Shown here piece by piece: positions 55,813-64,000 of a stretch of 64,000 nt of DNA. Both the position numbers and the translations under genes were made by a program. A model generated the notes under the pieces. It had not been told where the DNA came from. It made no database searches and saw only the letters and a program-made list of their open reading frames with translations. How positions within the stretch are numbered: position 1 is the stretch's first letter; every line of letters starts with the position of its first letter. Source of the stretch: a virus; IMG/VR virus record IMGVR_UViG_3300035523_000117, positions 18,587-82,586 of that record, one strand, 5' to 3'.

Positions 55813-56065
55813 TTCCGTTCGCGTCCTCGCCGGGGCCTTCCTCTCGAAAGTTCGCGCGGTTGCGAACGGAAGGCGAAACGGAACCCTCCTTGGGCGGCCT
55901 TCCGTTCCCGCCCCGGCGGCGTCGTCGGCGACGACGAATCGCGCACTTGCGACACCTGGAACGGAAGCTGGAGCAGCGCGGTCCGCCCGTCGATTTCCGT
56001 TCCGCGCCCCACCTCACGAGATGCCTCGTCGGATCAACTGGTTGCGAACGGAAGGCGAACGGAAG
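55813..56065. repeat. Array of GAACGGAAG sites before TerS
   Basis: Within the 585-bp gap 55573-56157 the word GAACGGAAG or its complement occurs at 55813 (-), 55864 (+), 55875 (+, variant GAAACGGAA), 55899 (-), 55959 (+), 55995 (-), 56046 (+) and 56057 (+). The doublet TTGCGAACGGAAGGCGAA is present twice, with an 11-bp unit spacing. No credible gene lies in this gap. Location directly before TerS suggests a packaging (pac) or TerS-binding region; an origin or operator is also possible. The TGTC-poor leader at 56081-56157 follows. Confidence 0.7.
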
Positions 56066-56157
56066 AGCGCGCCCTCGAGCTGCCTCGCCACGCTACGCGC
56101 GCCAGCACCGCGTTCTTGAGGTGGAGGGGACAACCCGCTGTTCGAAGGAGGTCGCAC

Positions 56158-56829
56158 ATGTCCCGCAAGGCCCATCGAGACAACGAGCTGAAGCCGCCAG
56201 CCAAGGCGCTGGTCGCCTTGAAGCAGTGGCTGGACGAGAACGGGCTTCGGCAAGTGGCGCTGGTGAAGCCGCTCGGCTCGCAGCAGTCGCGGGTGACACG
56301 CCTGTTCGCCGGCGAGACCTACCTGTCGGCAACCGAGCGCCGGGCCATCGAGGCATTCACCGAGGGCGCCATCACCGCCGCCATGCTCGAGGGCAAGGCT
56401 GTGCCGCCCACGAAAGTGGAGGCCAGGCGATTCGCGCCGGCCGAGCCCCCGGTCACCTCGGCGGTCCCGCGCGCGCCCGCGGCGGAGGAAGCTGGCGGTC
56501 CCGGTGGCCGCACGGGCGACGACGCGGAGCGCATCGTGGACGGCTTGGCCGCGAAGGCCATGCCTGCGGCCTTCAAGGTCATCATCGAGCAGATGGTCAA
56601 GGGGAAGACCGAGTCCGAGCGGCGCCGCTGCGCGGAGATCCTGATCGAGCACTTGCGCGGGAAGGCCAGGCAATACGAGAAGCGTGAGAAACTGGTCCAG
56701 CCGGTCTCGGACGAGGCGCTGCTGCGCAAGCTGCGCGAGATCGAGGCCAACCTCACCGGGCTGCCCGTCGATCAGCACGGCCGCGTCATCCGGACCCCTC
56801 CTGCTGGCGCGCCGAAGGAGACGGCATGA
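56158..56829 (+). CDS. Terminase small subunit-like protein
   Basis: This 223-residue homolog of 3199-3867 has conserved WLDENGLRQVALVKPLGSQQ and YLSATERRAIEAFTEGAITA at the N-terminus and AMPAAFKVIIEQMVKGKTES, ERRRCAEILIEHLRGKARQY in the second half. GAAGGAGGTCGCAC precedes ATG 56158, behind a leader containing CACCGCGTTCTTG. The stop overlaps TerL ATG 56826. Intact. Confidence 0.65.
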   Translation: MSRKAHRDNELKPPAKALVALKQWLDENGLRQVALVKPLGSQQSRVTRLFAGETYLSATERRAIEAFTEGAITAAMLEGKAVPPTKVEARRFAPAEPPVTSAVPRAPAAEEAGGPGGRTGDDAERIVDGLAAKAMPAAFKVIIEQMVKGKTESERRRCAEILIEHLRGKARQYEKREKLVQPVSDEALLRKLREIEANLTGLPVDQHGRVIRTPPAGAPKETA

Positions 56830-58316
56830 CCGACACCTCGCCCAACGACACCGCGAGGTGCTCCATCGTGGAGCGCCTTTCCTTGAGGCTCGGCGCCGAC
56901 GGCCTGCACGACGCGCTCATGCCGGAGGAGCGCGCCGTGCTGCGGTTCTGCGCGGCGGGGTGGCGGCGGCCGAGCTTCCGCCTTCCGCCGCCCGCGCCGC
57001 CGAAGAAGGAGCCGGGCTTCGGTCGGTGGAGCGGGCAGCAGGAGCCGCCGGGCAAGTGGCTCTACTGGGTCGCCTGCGGCGGCCGCGGCATGGGCAAGAG
57101 TTGGCTGCTCACCCACTTCATCCTCGACCGGGCGCGACGCTTCCCGGGGTGCCGCATCGCCGCGGTCGCGCGCACCGCCGGGGCCATGTGGAGCGAGATC
57201 GTCGAGGGGAAGGCCGGCCTGCTCGCGTTCTCGCCCCGGTGGTACGCGCCGCGAGTCCAGACCAACAAGCGCCAGCTCGTCTACCCCAACGGCTCGCTGG
57301 TGAAGCTGTTCACCGCCGAGGAGCCGGACACGCTGCGCGGCCCCAACAACGACTTCGGCGCCGTCGATGAGCTGTGCGCCATGAAGTACGCCGAGGAAGT
57401 CTGGCGCCAGCTCCAGATGACGATGCGCTCCGGGGTCCACCCGCAGACGATGGTGGCGACGACCCCGCGGCCGCTGAAGCTGCTCATGCGCCTGGTCGAG
57501 GATCCGCGCTCGGCGGTAACCATCGGTCGCAGCTACGAGAACCGCGCCAACGTCGCGCAGAGCTGGCTCGACGAGAACGTCAAGCCCTACGTCGGCACGG
57601 CCTTCGGCCGCCAGGAGGTCGACGGCGAGATCCTCGATGAGATGCCCGGGGCGCTGTTCGAGAGGAAGTGGTTCGACCGCGACACCTGGTGCCCGGACTG
57701 GCGCAAGGAGTCGAAGTACAAGCGCATCGGCGTCGGTGTGGACCCTGCCGAGACGAGCGGCGAGCATGCCGACAACTGGGGCATCATCGCAGCGGGGCTG
57801 CGCGAGGACGGGATCATCGAGGTCTTGGAGGACGCGACCGTCAACGCCACCCCGGACGTTGCGGCCAAGGCGGCGGTCGACTGCTACTGGCGGCACGGGG
57901 CCAGCTTCATGGTTGCCGACGTCGGCCGCAGCGGAACCCTGGTCGAGTCGGTCATCAAGCTGACCGACAACCGGGTCCGCGTGCTCAAGAAGGGCGGCAA
58001 CAAGGGCAAGCGCGCCTGGGCCGAGGGCGCGGCGGTCCTCTATGGCAAGCACCTGGTCTTCCACGCCCCGGGCCTCGAGAAGCTCGAGGACGAGTGCTGC
58101 CGCTGGACCGACGATGTGCCCAAGAGCGAGTGGAGCCCGGATCGCATGGACGCGCTCGCCTACGTGCTGGCAGAGCTCTCGATGAAGGGCGCGCCGCCGA
58201 CGGTCACCCGGAGGCCTTCCGAGCCTCGGGGAAATCGCGGGTCCGACCGGGACTTCGTGGGCGGCGGGACCCGGGACTTCCTGGGCTCGGGCTCGCGCGC
58301 CAGCCGGTGGTGGTGA
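56826..58316 (+). CDS. terL: Terminase large subunit
   Basis: This 496-residue packaging motor has Walker A CGGRGMGKSWLL (~85), an acidic FGAVDELCAM, and an RNase H-like nuclease with GVDPAETSGEHADNWG (~303), FMVADVGRSG (~363) and DRMDALAYVLAE (~440). It is the intact counterpart of the frameshifted 3794-5192 and the reference used to locate that lesion. The C-terminal tail is Gly/Ser/Arg-rich. In this element there is no portal gene for it to dock on. Confidence 0.92.
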   Translation: MTDTSPNDTARCSIVERLSLRLGADGLHDALMPEERAVLRFCAAGWRRPSFRLPPPAPPKKEPGFGRWSGQQEPPGKWLYWVACGGRGMGKSWLLTHFILDRARRFPGCRIAAVARTAGAMWSEIVEGKAGLLAFSPRWYAPRVQTNKRQLVYPNGSLVKLFTAEEPDTLRGPNNDFGAVDELCAMKYAEEVWRQLQMTMRSGVHPQTMVATTPRPLKLLMRLVEDPRSAVTIGRSYENRANVAQSWLDENVKPYVGTAFGRQEVDGEILDEMPGALFERKWFDRDTWCPDWRKESKYKRIGVGVDPAETSGEHADNWGIIAAGLREDGIIEVLEDATVNATPDVAAKAAVDCYWRHGASFMVADVGRSGTLVESVIKLTDNRVRVLKKGGNKGKRAWAEGAAVLYGKHLVFHAPGLEKLEDECCRWTDDVPKSEWSPDRMDALAYVLAELSMKGAPPTVTRRPSEPRGNRGSDRDFVGGGTRDFLGSGSRASRWW

Positions 58317-58352
58317 GGGCGGTCCTCGTCTCTCCAACAGCAGGAGGCAGCG

Positions 58353-58610
58353 ATGCACGTGGCCGTGGACCACGAAGCACGGGAGCGCCGTGCCGTTCCT
58401 TGGTACCGGCGCAGGGAGGAGAAGCCGCAGTCGGGAGAACGCGCTTGGCGCAGCCAAACCGAGCGCTGGGTCAACCAGGAGATCGCGACGGGCACGCCCT
58501 CGGGGCGGTACCTGGCGGCGCGGCGCCGTCGGGTGCTCGCGGCGCTGGGCATGACCTACCGAGAGGCGTTGTCGAAGCTCACCTACGAAGGAAAGGCAGG
58601 CACGTCATGA
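58353..58610 (+). CDS. Small basic protein after TerL
   Basis: This 85-residue, Arg-rich protein (HEARERRAVPWYRRREEKPQ; WVNQEIATGTPSGRYLAARR) follows AGGAGGCAGCG. Its stop overlaps the next start (ATGA). It takes the place of the zinc-ribbon gene 5192-5503 of the left element but is unrelated. Possibly nucleic-acid binding; unknown family. Confidence 0.6.
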   Translation: MHVAVDHEARERRAVPWYRRREEKPQSGERAWRSQTERWVNQEIATGTPSGRYLAARRRRVLAALGMTYREALSKLTYEGKAGTS

Positions 58611-58840
58611 CCGAAAAGGAGTTCGAGGTTGCCGTGGTGCTCACCATGCGCGAGCTGGCCCAGATCTCGGGCATCACCGCCAAGCGGCTCAAGCGGCTGC
58701 TCGCGTCGAGCGGCGTGAAGCTCCACCAGTGCGGCAAGCGGCTCGTGGTCGCCCGCGTGGCGCTGGCCGAGGCGCTCCCCGACGTCTACGCGGGCCTGCT
58801 GGCTCGGCTGCGCGCCGGCGCGCGAAGGACCGAGAGCTGA
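58607..58840 (+). CDS. Small HTH protein, paralog 1
   Basis: This 77-residue winged-HTH-like protein (LTMRELAQISGITAKRLKRL; LHQCGKRLVVARVALAEAL) shares the frame of the next gene and of 5528-5755, but is diverged. Tandem duplication followed by divergence is the simplest origin. The start overlaps the preceding stop. Confidence 0.6.
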   Translation: MTEKEFEVAVVLTMRELAQISGITAKRLKRLLASSGVKLHQCGKRLVVARVALAEALPDVYAGLLARLRAGARRTES

Positions 58841-58843
58841 CCC

Positions 58844-59083
58844 ATGACGCCCGAGGAGTTTGATCGGGCGGCCACCCTCACGGTCGGCCAGCTCTCCCGG
58901 CTCGCCGGCATCGCCGACAACCGGACCACCCTGCGCCTGCTGCGCGCGGGCGGGGTGCGGGTCCTCCGAGTCGGCCGGCGGCACGTCGTCGAGCGCCTGG
59001 CGCTCCACGCCGCCCTGCCGGGGTTCTACGAAGCCCTTCTGGCCCGCCTCACCGGGAGAGAGGAGGTGCACCCATCCAACTGA
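58844..59083 (+). CDS. Small HTH protein, paralog 2
   Basis: This 79-residue protein is close to 5528-5755 (TLTVGQLSRLAGIADNRTTL; VLRVGRRHVVERLALHAALP). It begins three bases after paralog 1. After its stop only 35 bases remain before the scaffold gene, where the left element has about 3.3 kb including a lipoprotein, portal and protease. The tandem 10-bp array seen after the left gene is absent. Confidence 0.6.
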   Translation: MTPEEFDRAATLTVGQLSRLAGIADNRTTLRLLRAGGVRVLRVGRRHVVERLALHAALPGFYEALLARLTGREEVHPSN

Positions 59084-59118
59084 CCGCAGTCCTTCCCACC
59101 ATCAGCAAGGAGCAAGCC

Positions 59119-59388
59119 ATGCCTGATCCCGTCGTCGCCACCCCGCAGTCCGCCGAGGCCCGGCTCGCCGCTCTGACCGAGCGCGCCGAGGCCGCCGAGA
59201 AGGTCCAAGGCGAGCTGCTCGCCATCACCGGCAAGGCCACCGCCGCCGACGCGCTCGCCCACGTCGCCAGTCTCATGAACTCGGCCGCCTCCGCTCTCGC
59301 CGCCCTGTCGGTCGACGAACTCCGCTTCGCCGAGGCCCTCGGGCTCGACCCGATCAAGGTGGCCCAGTACAAGACCACCAAGCAGTAG
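59119..59388 (+). CDS. Stand-alone scaffold protein (protease part absent)
   Basis: This 89-residue protein corresponds to the scaffold half of the left protease-scaffold gene: EARLAALTERAEAAEKVQGE and LLAITGKATAADALAHVASL align, followed by an internal deletion and the conserved end EALGLDPIKVAQYKTTKQ. AAGGAG precedes ATG 59119. It begins exactly where the left gene has an internal start. Without portal and protease a normal Mu-like procapsid would not mature, unless another phage supplies them. Confidence 0.7.
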   Translation: MPDPVVATPQSAEARLAALTERAEAAEKVQGELLAITGKATAADALAHVASLMNSAASALAALSVDELRFAEALGLDPIKVAQYKTTKQ

Positions 59389-59459
59389 TCGCAGTCCCAA
59401 TCCCGTCACCCCGAACCCTTTCACTCGCGCTCCGACGAGGAGCGCACGAAGGAGAAGCC

Positions 59460-60397
59460 ATGGGCGCTCTCACCCCCGCGAAGTATGACGCCGCGACGCT
59501 GACCTTCTCGACGCTCTTCCGCCAGGTCCTCGAGGACACCCCGACCTACTACCAGCAGCTCGCCACCGAGATCCCCAGCACCACCCGCGAGATGCGCCAC
59601 GCCTGGATGGACCGCCTTCCGCAGATGCGCGAGTGGCTCGGCGAGCGGGTGGTCAACAACATCGCCGTCCGCCTCCAGAGCATCCGAGAACCGGCTCTTC
59701 GAGGACACCATCGCGGTCAAGCGCGTCGACCTCGAGGACGACCTCATCGGCGTCTACCGCCCGGTAATCCAGGAGCTGGCCCAGCAGGCCAAGGTCTGGC
59801 CCGACAAGCTGGTGACCGACACCTTGCAGGCGGCCAAGGACCTCCTCTGCTACGATGGCCAGCCCTTCTTCGACTCCGACCACCCGCAGAACATGGACGA
59901 GCCGGCGAGCCCGGCGCAGTCCAACCTGCTCAAGGGCCACGACCTGACCCCGGCCGCGCTCGAGGATGCCATCACCACCATGTCCGGCTTCATCGGCGCC
60001 GACAGCAAGCCCCTGGAGATCGTCCCCGACCTGCTGGTCGTCCCGCCGCAGAAGAAGTTTGCGGCGGCGCGCCATGCTCCAGTCGGAGCTCATCGCCCGG
60101 GACATCGCGCTCGCCGTCGGGCACGCCGCCGTGGCGGACACCAACGTGCTGCGCGGCTCGTTGGACCTCCTGGTCCTGCCGCGGCTGGCCACCGAGCCGA
60201 ACGCCTACTACGTCCTCTGCACGAAGCGCGCGGTGAAGCCGCTCATCTTCCAGAACCGCGAGGCACCGGAGTTCGCAGCCCTTACCAAGCCCGACGACGA
60301 GAACGTCTTCAAGCGCGACGAGTTCCTCTACGGCGTCCGCGCCCGCGGCGCGGCGGGGTTGGGCCCCTGGTTCCTCGCCGTCCGCTGCGAGGCGTAG
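59460..60397 (+). pseudogene. Major capsid protein, Mu gpT-like, two +1 frameshifts
   Basis: Homologous along its length to 9541-10484 (TPAKYDAATLTFSTLFRQVL; FFDSDHPQNMDEPA; DENVFKRDEFLYGVRARG). One extra C at 59684-59685 and one at 60072-60073 break the frame. Correction gives LQSIENRLFEDTIAVKRVDL and KKFAAARMLQSELIARDI, matching the left copy. The two sites differ from those in the left gene, so the lesions arose independently. The coding frames otherwise look well preserved. Confidence 0.9.
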
Positions 60398-60532
60398 CGG
60401 GGCAGGCGAGAACAGTACGTGCAGTGCGAGTGGCGCCTCTGGCTAGCTCGGGGGCGCCATTCGCTCTTGCGGGGGTCGGTCCCATTCCGAGAGAAGTAGT
60501 GCGCCGTCGAACTGGAGGTAGACTCCGCACTC

Positions 60533-61441
60533 ATGGACAGCGCCGAGGACAGGACCACCGGGGAGGTCGTGTCGGCAGAAGATCTATGGTCGCTCGATAA
60601 GGTCGATCAAGAAGGATACGTGTGTCGCGGATGTGGTGCCAAGGTGACTCCCGTGGCCTTTCGCCCCGACGCGAAGTATCGCGCGCACTTCCGCATCGGA
60701 AAGACCGACCATGCTCTTCGCTGCGACGTCGCCGGGGAGCCGAAGCTCATCGAGTGCGGCAAGCGCAGGCGGTTGAGTTCGCCCGCGGGCGAGTTTCCGG
60801 TACCCTACCCGTCGAGTCTGGTCCTCCGGGATGAGCGGCGCGTCCAAATCCCAGGAAGCTCGCCACCGACACCGACATTGGGAGCAAGCAGGCGCGCGAC
60901 GGAACGCTCACCTGAGGGGCATCGCCGGTCCGTAGTCGACACGATCCGTCCGCTCTGTCGACACTTCCTTCGCTACCCCTATGATCGCCACCTCCGGCTC
61001 AGAGTCCCGGCGATCCCTGGCGACACCTACCAGTCGGTCTTCAGGTGCATCTGGTGGAGCGAGTTCGGTCGCTATCCCGGGCGTCGGTTGTTCTACGCCG
61101 CGGTCCGCTGGTCCCGGCCCGACGTCTCCGCTCAGCGCCTGAAGATCATGTTGGACGCGGGCGAGCGCGGCACGAACTATGCTCCAGTTCACGGACGGAC
61201 TCACTTCCTGTGCGTGGAGTGGTCGACGTGGACAGAGGCGAAACGCGGGAGCGTTCGGAAGGAGTTCGAGGTGGCGCAGAGCGAGGTGCGCCGCGCACAT
61301 GCCGACGGCACGAAGGACAAGGCTTGGGCCTTCTTCATTGGAGAGCAAGACCCGAAGGACCTCACGCTGTTTCGGGTCGACGACCACCGCCTTGTCTGCT
61401 GCCTCGTCGATGAAATGATCTACCCGCCGCGCGCTGGATAG
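60533..61441 (+). CDS. Accessory protein with CoiA-like N-terminal zinc finger
   Basis: This 302-residue protein sits where the left element has connector and tail genes. The N-terminus has YVCRGCGAKVTPVAF, then AHFRIGKTDHALRCDV, a C-x2-C...H-F...H...C pattern like the zinc module of CoiA-type proteins. The rest (FLRYPYDRHLRLRVPAIPGD; WWSEFGRYPGRRLFYAAVRW; FLCVEWSTWTEAKRGSV) has no motif I can name. Base composition is a little less GC-rich than its neighbours. A defence or satellite-specific function is speculative. Confidence 0.6.
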   Translation: MDSAEDRTTGEVVSAEDLWSLDKVDQEGYVCRGCGAKVTPVAFRPDAKYRAHFRIGKTDHALRCDVAGEPKLIECGKRRRLSSPAGEFPVPYPSSLVLRDERRVQIPGSSPPTPTLGASRRATERSPEGHRRSVVDTIRPLCRHFLRYPYDRHLRLRVPAIPGDTYQSVFRCIWWSEFGRYPGRRLFYAAVRWSRPDVSAQRLKIMLDAGERGTNYAPVHGRTHFLCVEWSTWTEAKRGSVRKEFEVAQSEVRRAHADGTKDKAWAFFIGEQDPKDLTLFRVDDHRLVCCLVDEMIYPPRAG

Positions 61442-61492
61442 TCGGGCGCGCCGCGACTGCGGGAGAGCGCAGAGGATCGTGTCCGCGGCCCG

Positions 61493-62070
61493 GATGCCCC
61501 CCGGGCGTGCACCTCGCGGGGCATCGTCTTCTGGCGCCTCGCGGATCGCGCCCCCCAGAAATGGAACCGCTCGCTCCCCGGGGCCGGCCGAGAAGCGAGC
61601 GGTGGGAATCCGCCAATCGGATGCCCAACGGCACGGATACCGAGCAAGCGGAGTGCCGCGGTCTTCGCCATACCGGCGCGCCGGTGGAACAGGCGGGAAG
61701 CACAGGGAATCGTCCCGGCTGTCTGGTCGCTGGCTCGTTCCGCGTCGCGATGGAGCTGCGGCAGTCGTGTCGTGGCGCTGCGCAGGAACTGCGCACCTTG
61801 AGATGGTGAAGGTGGGTTCCTGTGCGACGGCGAGCCCCTCGCTGGTGGGACCAGAAGTCGATCGGGGTGCGGTCCGCGTTGCCGTCTGCGCCATCACTCT
61901 GTGGCCCCTTGAACGCAAGTCCAATCGACCGTCGCACCCTCATCCAGGATGCCGAATTTACTGGCGAATCTGGTTGATGCTCAGGGGCGCCAGAGCGTGA
62001 CTGCGTTCAAGGCGGAGTTGAGAACGCCGCCGAAACGCAGAGCCAACCAGCAGCCCAAAGGAGCACGAAG
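61493..62070 (+). other. Hairpin plus conserved non-coding region with type-2 leader
   Basis: This is the counterpart of 25071-25663. It contains the GATGCCCC/GGGGCATC hairpin (61493-61525), the perfect stem ACCGCTCGCT/AGCGAGCGGT (61566-61575 and 61594-61603) and the type-2 leader (about 61950-62070) ending in AAAGGAGCACGAAG before ATG 62071. Similarity is high at both ends and patchy in the middle, unlike a protein gene. No open frame is conserved between the copies. Confidence 0.55.
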
Positions 62071-62724
62071 ATGACCACCAAGACCTCGAAGGCGAGCAAG
62101 GCCAGCAGCAAGAAGACCACCACCCTCCACATCGCCACCCCGGGCAGCGGCAAGCCGATCTGCGGCGCCGCCGGCAAGGGCATCAAGACCACCCTGACGG
62201 CTGCCGAGGCCAACTGCTCCGACTGCGCGAAGGTCGCCGCGCACGCCGAGGAGAAGAAGACGAACGAGGCCAAGACCACCAAGGGCAAGAAGGTCGAGCA
62301 GCCTGAGGTGAAGAAGGCGGCACAGCCGACCGCCGAGCCCCGCGAGCGCGACCCGCGCCTGCCGCCGGTCGGCACGACGCTCACCAAGCGGGACAGGGCA
62401 GGCAACATCAGGTGCGAGTGCCTCATCACCGCCACCGGCTTCGAGTACAAGGGCACCGAGTACCGCTCGCTCTCCGGCGCGGCGATGGCCGCCGCGAAGG
62501 ACCTGGGCGTCAAGGGCGCCATCAACGGATGGCTCTGGTTCGGGCTCGCGAAGCCCTCGGCCCGAATCGCCGACCCCGCCGAGGTGCTCGCCAGCGCCTG
62601 GGACCGGTTCCACGAGCGCGCCAGCCGCGCCTTCGACGCCGCCAAAGATGACTCGGCGGCCCTCGCCAAGCTGAAGGCCACCGTGGCTGGCCAAGTGAAG
62701 AAGCTCGAGCAGTTCGCCGAGTAG
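62071..62724 (+). CDS. RAMA-domain protein with N-terminal Cys motif
   Basis: This 217-residue homolog of 25664-26299 has a Lys/Ser/Thr-rich start, KPICGAAGKGIKTTLTAAEA and CSDCAK Cys motif, Lys-rich linker, then RDPRLPPVGTTLTKRDRAG, FEYKGTEYRSLSGAAMAAAK and GAINGWLWFGLAKP. The C-terminal helices (AWDRFHERASRAFDAAKDDS) match the orphan fragment at 26428-26634. Predicted DNA-binding; partner and target unknown. Confidence 0.65.
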   Translation: MTTKTSKASKASSKKTTTLHIATPGSGKPICGAAGKGIKTTLTAAEANCSDCAKVAAHAEEKKTNEAKTTKGKKVEQPEVKKAAQPTAEPRERDPRLPPVGTTLTKRDRAGNIRCECLITATGFEYKGTEYRSLSGAAMAAAKDLGVKGAINGWLWFGLAKPSARIADPAEVLASAWDRFHERASRAFDAAKDDSAALAKLKATVAGQVKKLEQFAE

Positions 62725-62891
62725 GCTGACGACAGCCGGGAGCGCCACGAGGGCGCCGGGTGCTCTTGCGAGAGCGCTCGGCGCTCTTCGCGTTGGGTCG
62801 AGGCGCTCAGGAGAGCCTGCGTGCAACAGCCGTTGCGGAGCCGCCCAACCAGAGCGAACACGCCCATGCCCAACGGCCCATGGAGGCAGCC

Positions 62892-63320
62892 ATGCCCAAG
62901 AAGACGAAGCAGAGGAAGTTCGACCAGGTCAACCACTTCGAGCAGGAGCAGCACCCCGTCGACGTCGCGATCGCGCGGCGCCCCGAGGTGCGCGCGCTGC
63001 GGGAGCAACTCAGCGAGGAGAGCAAGCGGTTTGCCAAGGCCCTCGGCAGTGGCCGCCTGCGTGCATGGCTCGCGTTCGAGGAGAAGTGGCTGGCCTACTA
63101 CGGCACCCGCGAGGAGCTGATGTTCGACCAGGGCTACGAACACGGCTTCGCGACCGGCCGCGCCGAGGGCATGAAGAGCGCTCCGGAGGCTCGCCGCCTT
63201 GCGGCGCTGCTGCGCGATCTCGCAATCCAGGACGGCTGCCCGAGGGAGAAGGCGCTCGCGGCGCTGCTCGAGGCGGCGTGGTCCCTGGTGACGAGGGGGA
63301 AGCCGGCGCGCAAGAGGTGA
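62892..63320 (+). CDS. Helical protein of the accessory module
   Basis: This 142-residue protein starts MPKKTKQRKFDQVNHFEQEQ after GGAGGCAGCC and is almost entirely helical (RALREQLSEESKRFAKALGS; LAALLRDLAIQDGCPREKAL). It ends with a basic tail. No family is recognised. A partial copy of its 3' end lies at 63600-63672. Strong terminator 32 bases downstream. Confidence 0.6.
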   Translation: MPKKTKQRKFDQVNHFEQEQHPVDVAIARRPEVRALREQLSEESKRFAKALGSGRLRAWLAFEEKWLAYYGTREELMFDQGYEHGFATGRAEGMKSAPEARRLAALLRDLAIQDGCPREKALAALLEAAWSLVTRGKPARKR

Positions 63321-63351
63321 CCCGCCGGTTTGTGTCCCGCGCGCAACGCGA

Positions 63352-63383
63352 GAGGCCCCGGAGCGACGCCGCTCCGGGGCCTC
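63352..63383 (+). terminator. 14-bp perfect GC-rich terminator
   Basis: GAGGCCCCGGAGCG (63352-63365) pairs perfectly with CGCTCCGGGGCCTC (63370-63383) over loop ACGC, shortly after the stop of the preceding gene. It resembles the terminator at 26325-26354 after the left RAMA gene. Confidence 0.75.
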
Positions 63384-63599
63384 CTGGACTGTGGTCCGCC
63401 CCCCTCGCATCTGCTGGTCACCGTACGCCGTCCAGCAACGAGTCCGCGAGATCGGCGCGCGGGAAACTCATCGGGCTGTCGAGCCGGTGACACCGTGCGG
63501 CGGGCCAGGCCGTCGACACGGGGTCCGAGCGGAATGGGCCGAGACGATGAGGAGCACGCCCAGGGCGCGCGCCCTCGCTGCCGTGTACAGGAGGACCTC

Positions 63600-63672
63600 G
63601 CCATCCAGATCGGTCGCCCGCGGGAGAAGGCGCTCGCGGCGCTGCTCGAGGCGGCGTGGTCGCTGGTGACTA
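63600..63672 (+). pseudogene. Duplicated 3' fragment of the 62892-63320 gene
   Basis: About 73 bp repeat 63224-63296 with few changes, including the long identical run centred on GAAGGCGCTCGCGGCGCTGC. In the matching frame it reads REKALAALLEAAWSLVTR. No start or full gene is attached. It is a remnant of a second copy, comparable to the RAMA fragment at the end of the left element. Confidence 0.6.
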
Positions 63673-63710
63673 GGCCCGACACGCAGGAGGCAAAGCCCCG
63701 TCCGGGGTAG

Positions 63711-64000
63711 GTGGGCTCGAGAACCTCAGGCGGACAGTGTCGCAGCTGACCGCCAGCGGTGGTGTCCCGCATCTGGTGGAAAAGCGCGCGTAGCGCCCTA
63801 CCGGCGGGCCGTTGATGGCCTGCGTGTATAGCAGGTCGGTCGGACATGCCCCAATGCACCTAGGCGGCGGCTTTCAGGTTTGATCGGCATGGGTCTTGCT
63901 TTCACTTGTGGTGTTGCTTGCGGCATTACCGCTAAGCGCCCGCTGGTCCCCGCGCAGGCACGCCGCGACAGACGTCCGCCGGCGCGGCCGCCCCTCGCTG
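63711..64000. other. Right edge, no supported gene
   Basis: No start codon with a ribosome-binding site and no open frame with protein-like content is seen. Composition falls slightly in the last 150 bases, which may mark the approach to the element boundary. No repeat shared with 43.4-43.6 kb that could be an attachment core was recognised by eye. Confidence 0.35.

Noticed and set aside
55349-56119. Open frames on both strands in the gap before TerS
   Set aside because: They read through the GAACGGAAG array, have no homolog in the left element, no good start sites and skewed composition.
63134-63859. A 241-codon minus-strand frame near the right edge
   Set aside because: It is antisense to the 62892-63320 gene and its duplicate, and its internal repeat merely mirrors that duplication.

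Overview
The window is high-GC DNA dominated by two related temperate-phage elements lying in the same orientation, separated by a block of secreted and surface-protein genes. Host type is inferred. Lipoproteins with Asp/Ala/Gly-rich linkers after the lipobox, cysteine-rich secreted proteins, a secreted Rhs protein and a lipid-anchored S8 protease are typical of Myxococcota (Deltaproteobacteria-like). No ribosomal RNA, tRNA or housekeeping gene was seen to confirm this.

Region 1 (1 to about 26.6 kb) is the late half of a contractile-tailed phage with a Mu-like head. It holds the end of a primase-helicase, a possible late regulator, a ParB/DNA methyltransferase, TerS, TerL, DUF935-type portal, ClpP-like protease with nested scaffold, decoration protein, gpT-like capsid, gp36-like and other head-tail genes, sheath, tube, a tail-assembly chaperone with an A7 -1 frameshift site, tape measure, hub/spike, gp25-like, J-like and I-like baseplate genes, and a fibre. 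Four lipoprotein or cysteine-rich 'moron' genes are inserted among the virion genes, two of them on the opposite strand. Seven virion genes are broken, and at every site I could compare the lesion is a single extra base in a short homopolymer run.

Region 2 (26.6 to 43.4 kb) carries a lipoprotein, a secreted Rhs protein with a JAMM-like C-terminal toxin domain and a candidate secreted immunity protein, then a large repeat-bearing lipoprotein. Convergent to these are a small gene, a strange 982-residue protein (N-terminal beta repeats plus three winged helices), a small lipoprotein, and an S8 protease with a C-terminal propeller-like region. All long genes here are intact.

Region 3 (43.5 to 64 kb) is the second element. 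A minus-strand integration module (HTH accessory protein, large serine recombinase, DUF2924/RAMA protein, small proline-rich protein) and a zinc-finger gene face a plus-strand replication and packaging module: Com-like zinc ribbon, sigma-70-like protein, prim-pol/helicase, ParB-methyltransferase, PD-(D/E)XK-like nuclease, possible late regulator, TerS, TerL, HTH proteins, scaffold and capsid. It then goes straight to accessory genes. Portal, protease, decoration protein and the whole tail module present in region 1 are missing, so it looks like a capsid-and-terminase-only deletion derivative or satellite next to a fuller relative.

The two elements share regulatory architecture: start-associated leaders beginning TGTCAC upstream of many genes, a second roughly 110-bp leader before RAMA-type genes, hairpin terminators after the primase whose sequence differs but whose fold is kept, and site arrays ahead of the packaging genes (GGTAAGT on the left, GAACGGAAG on the right).
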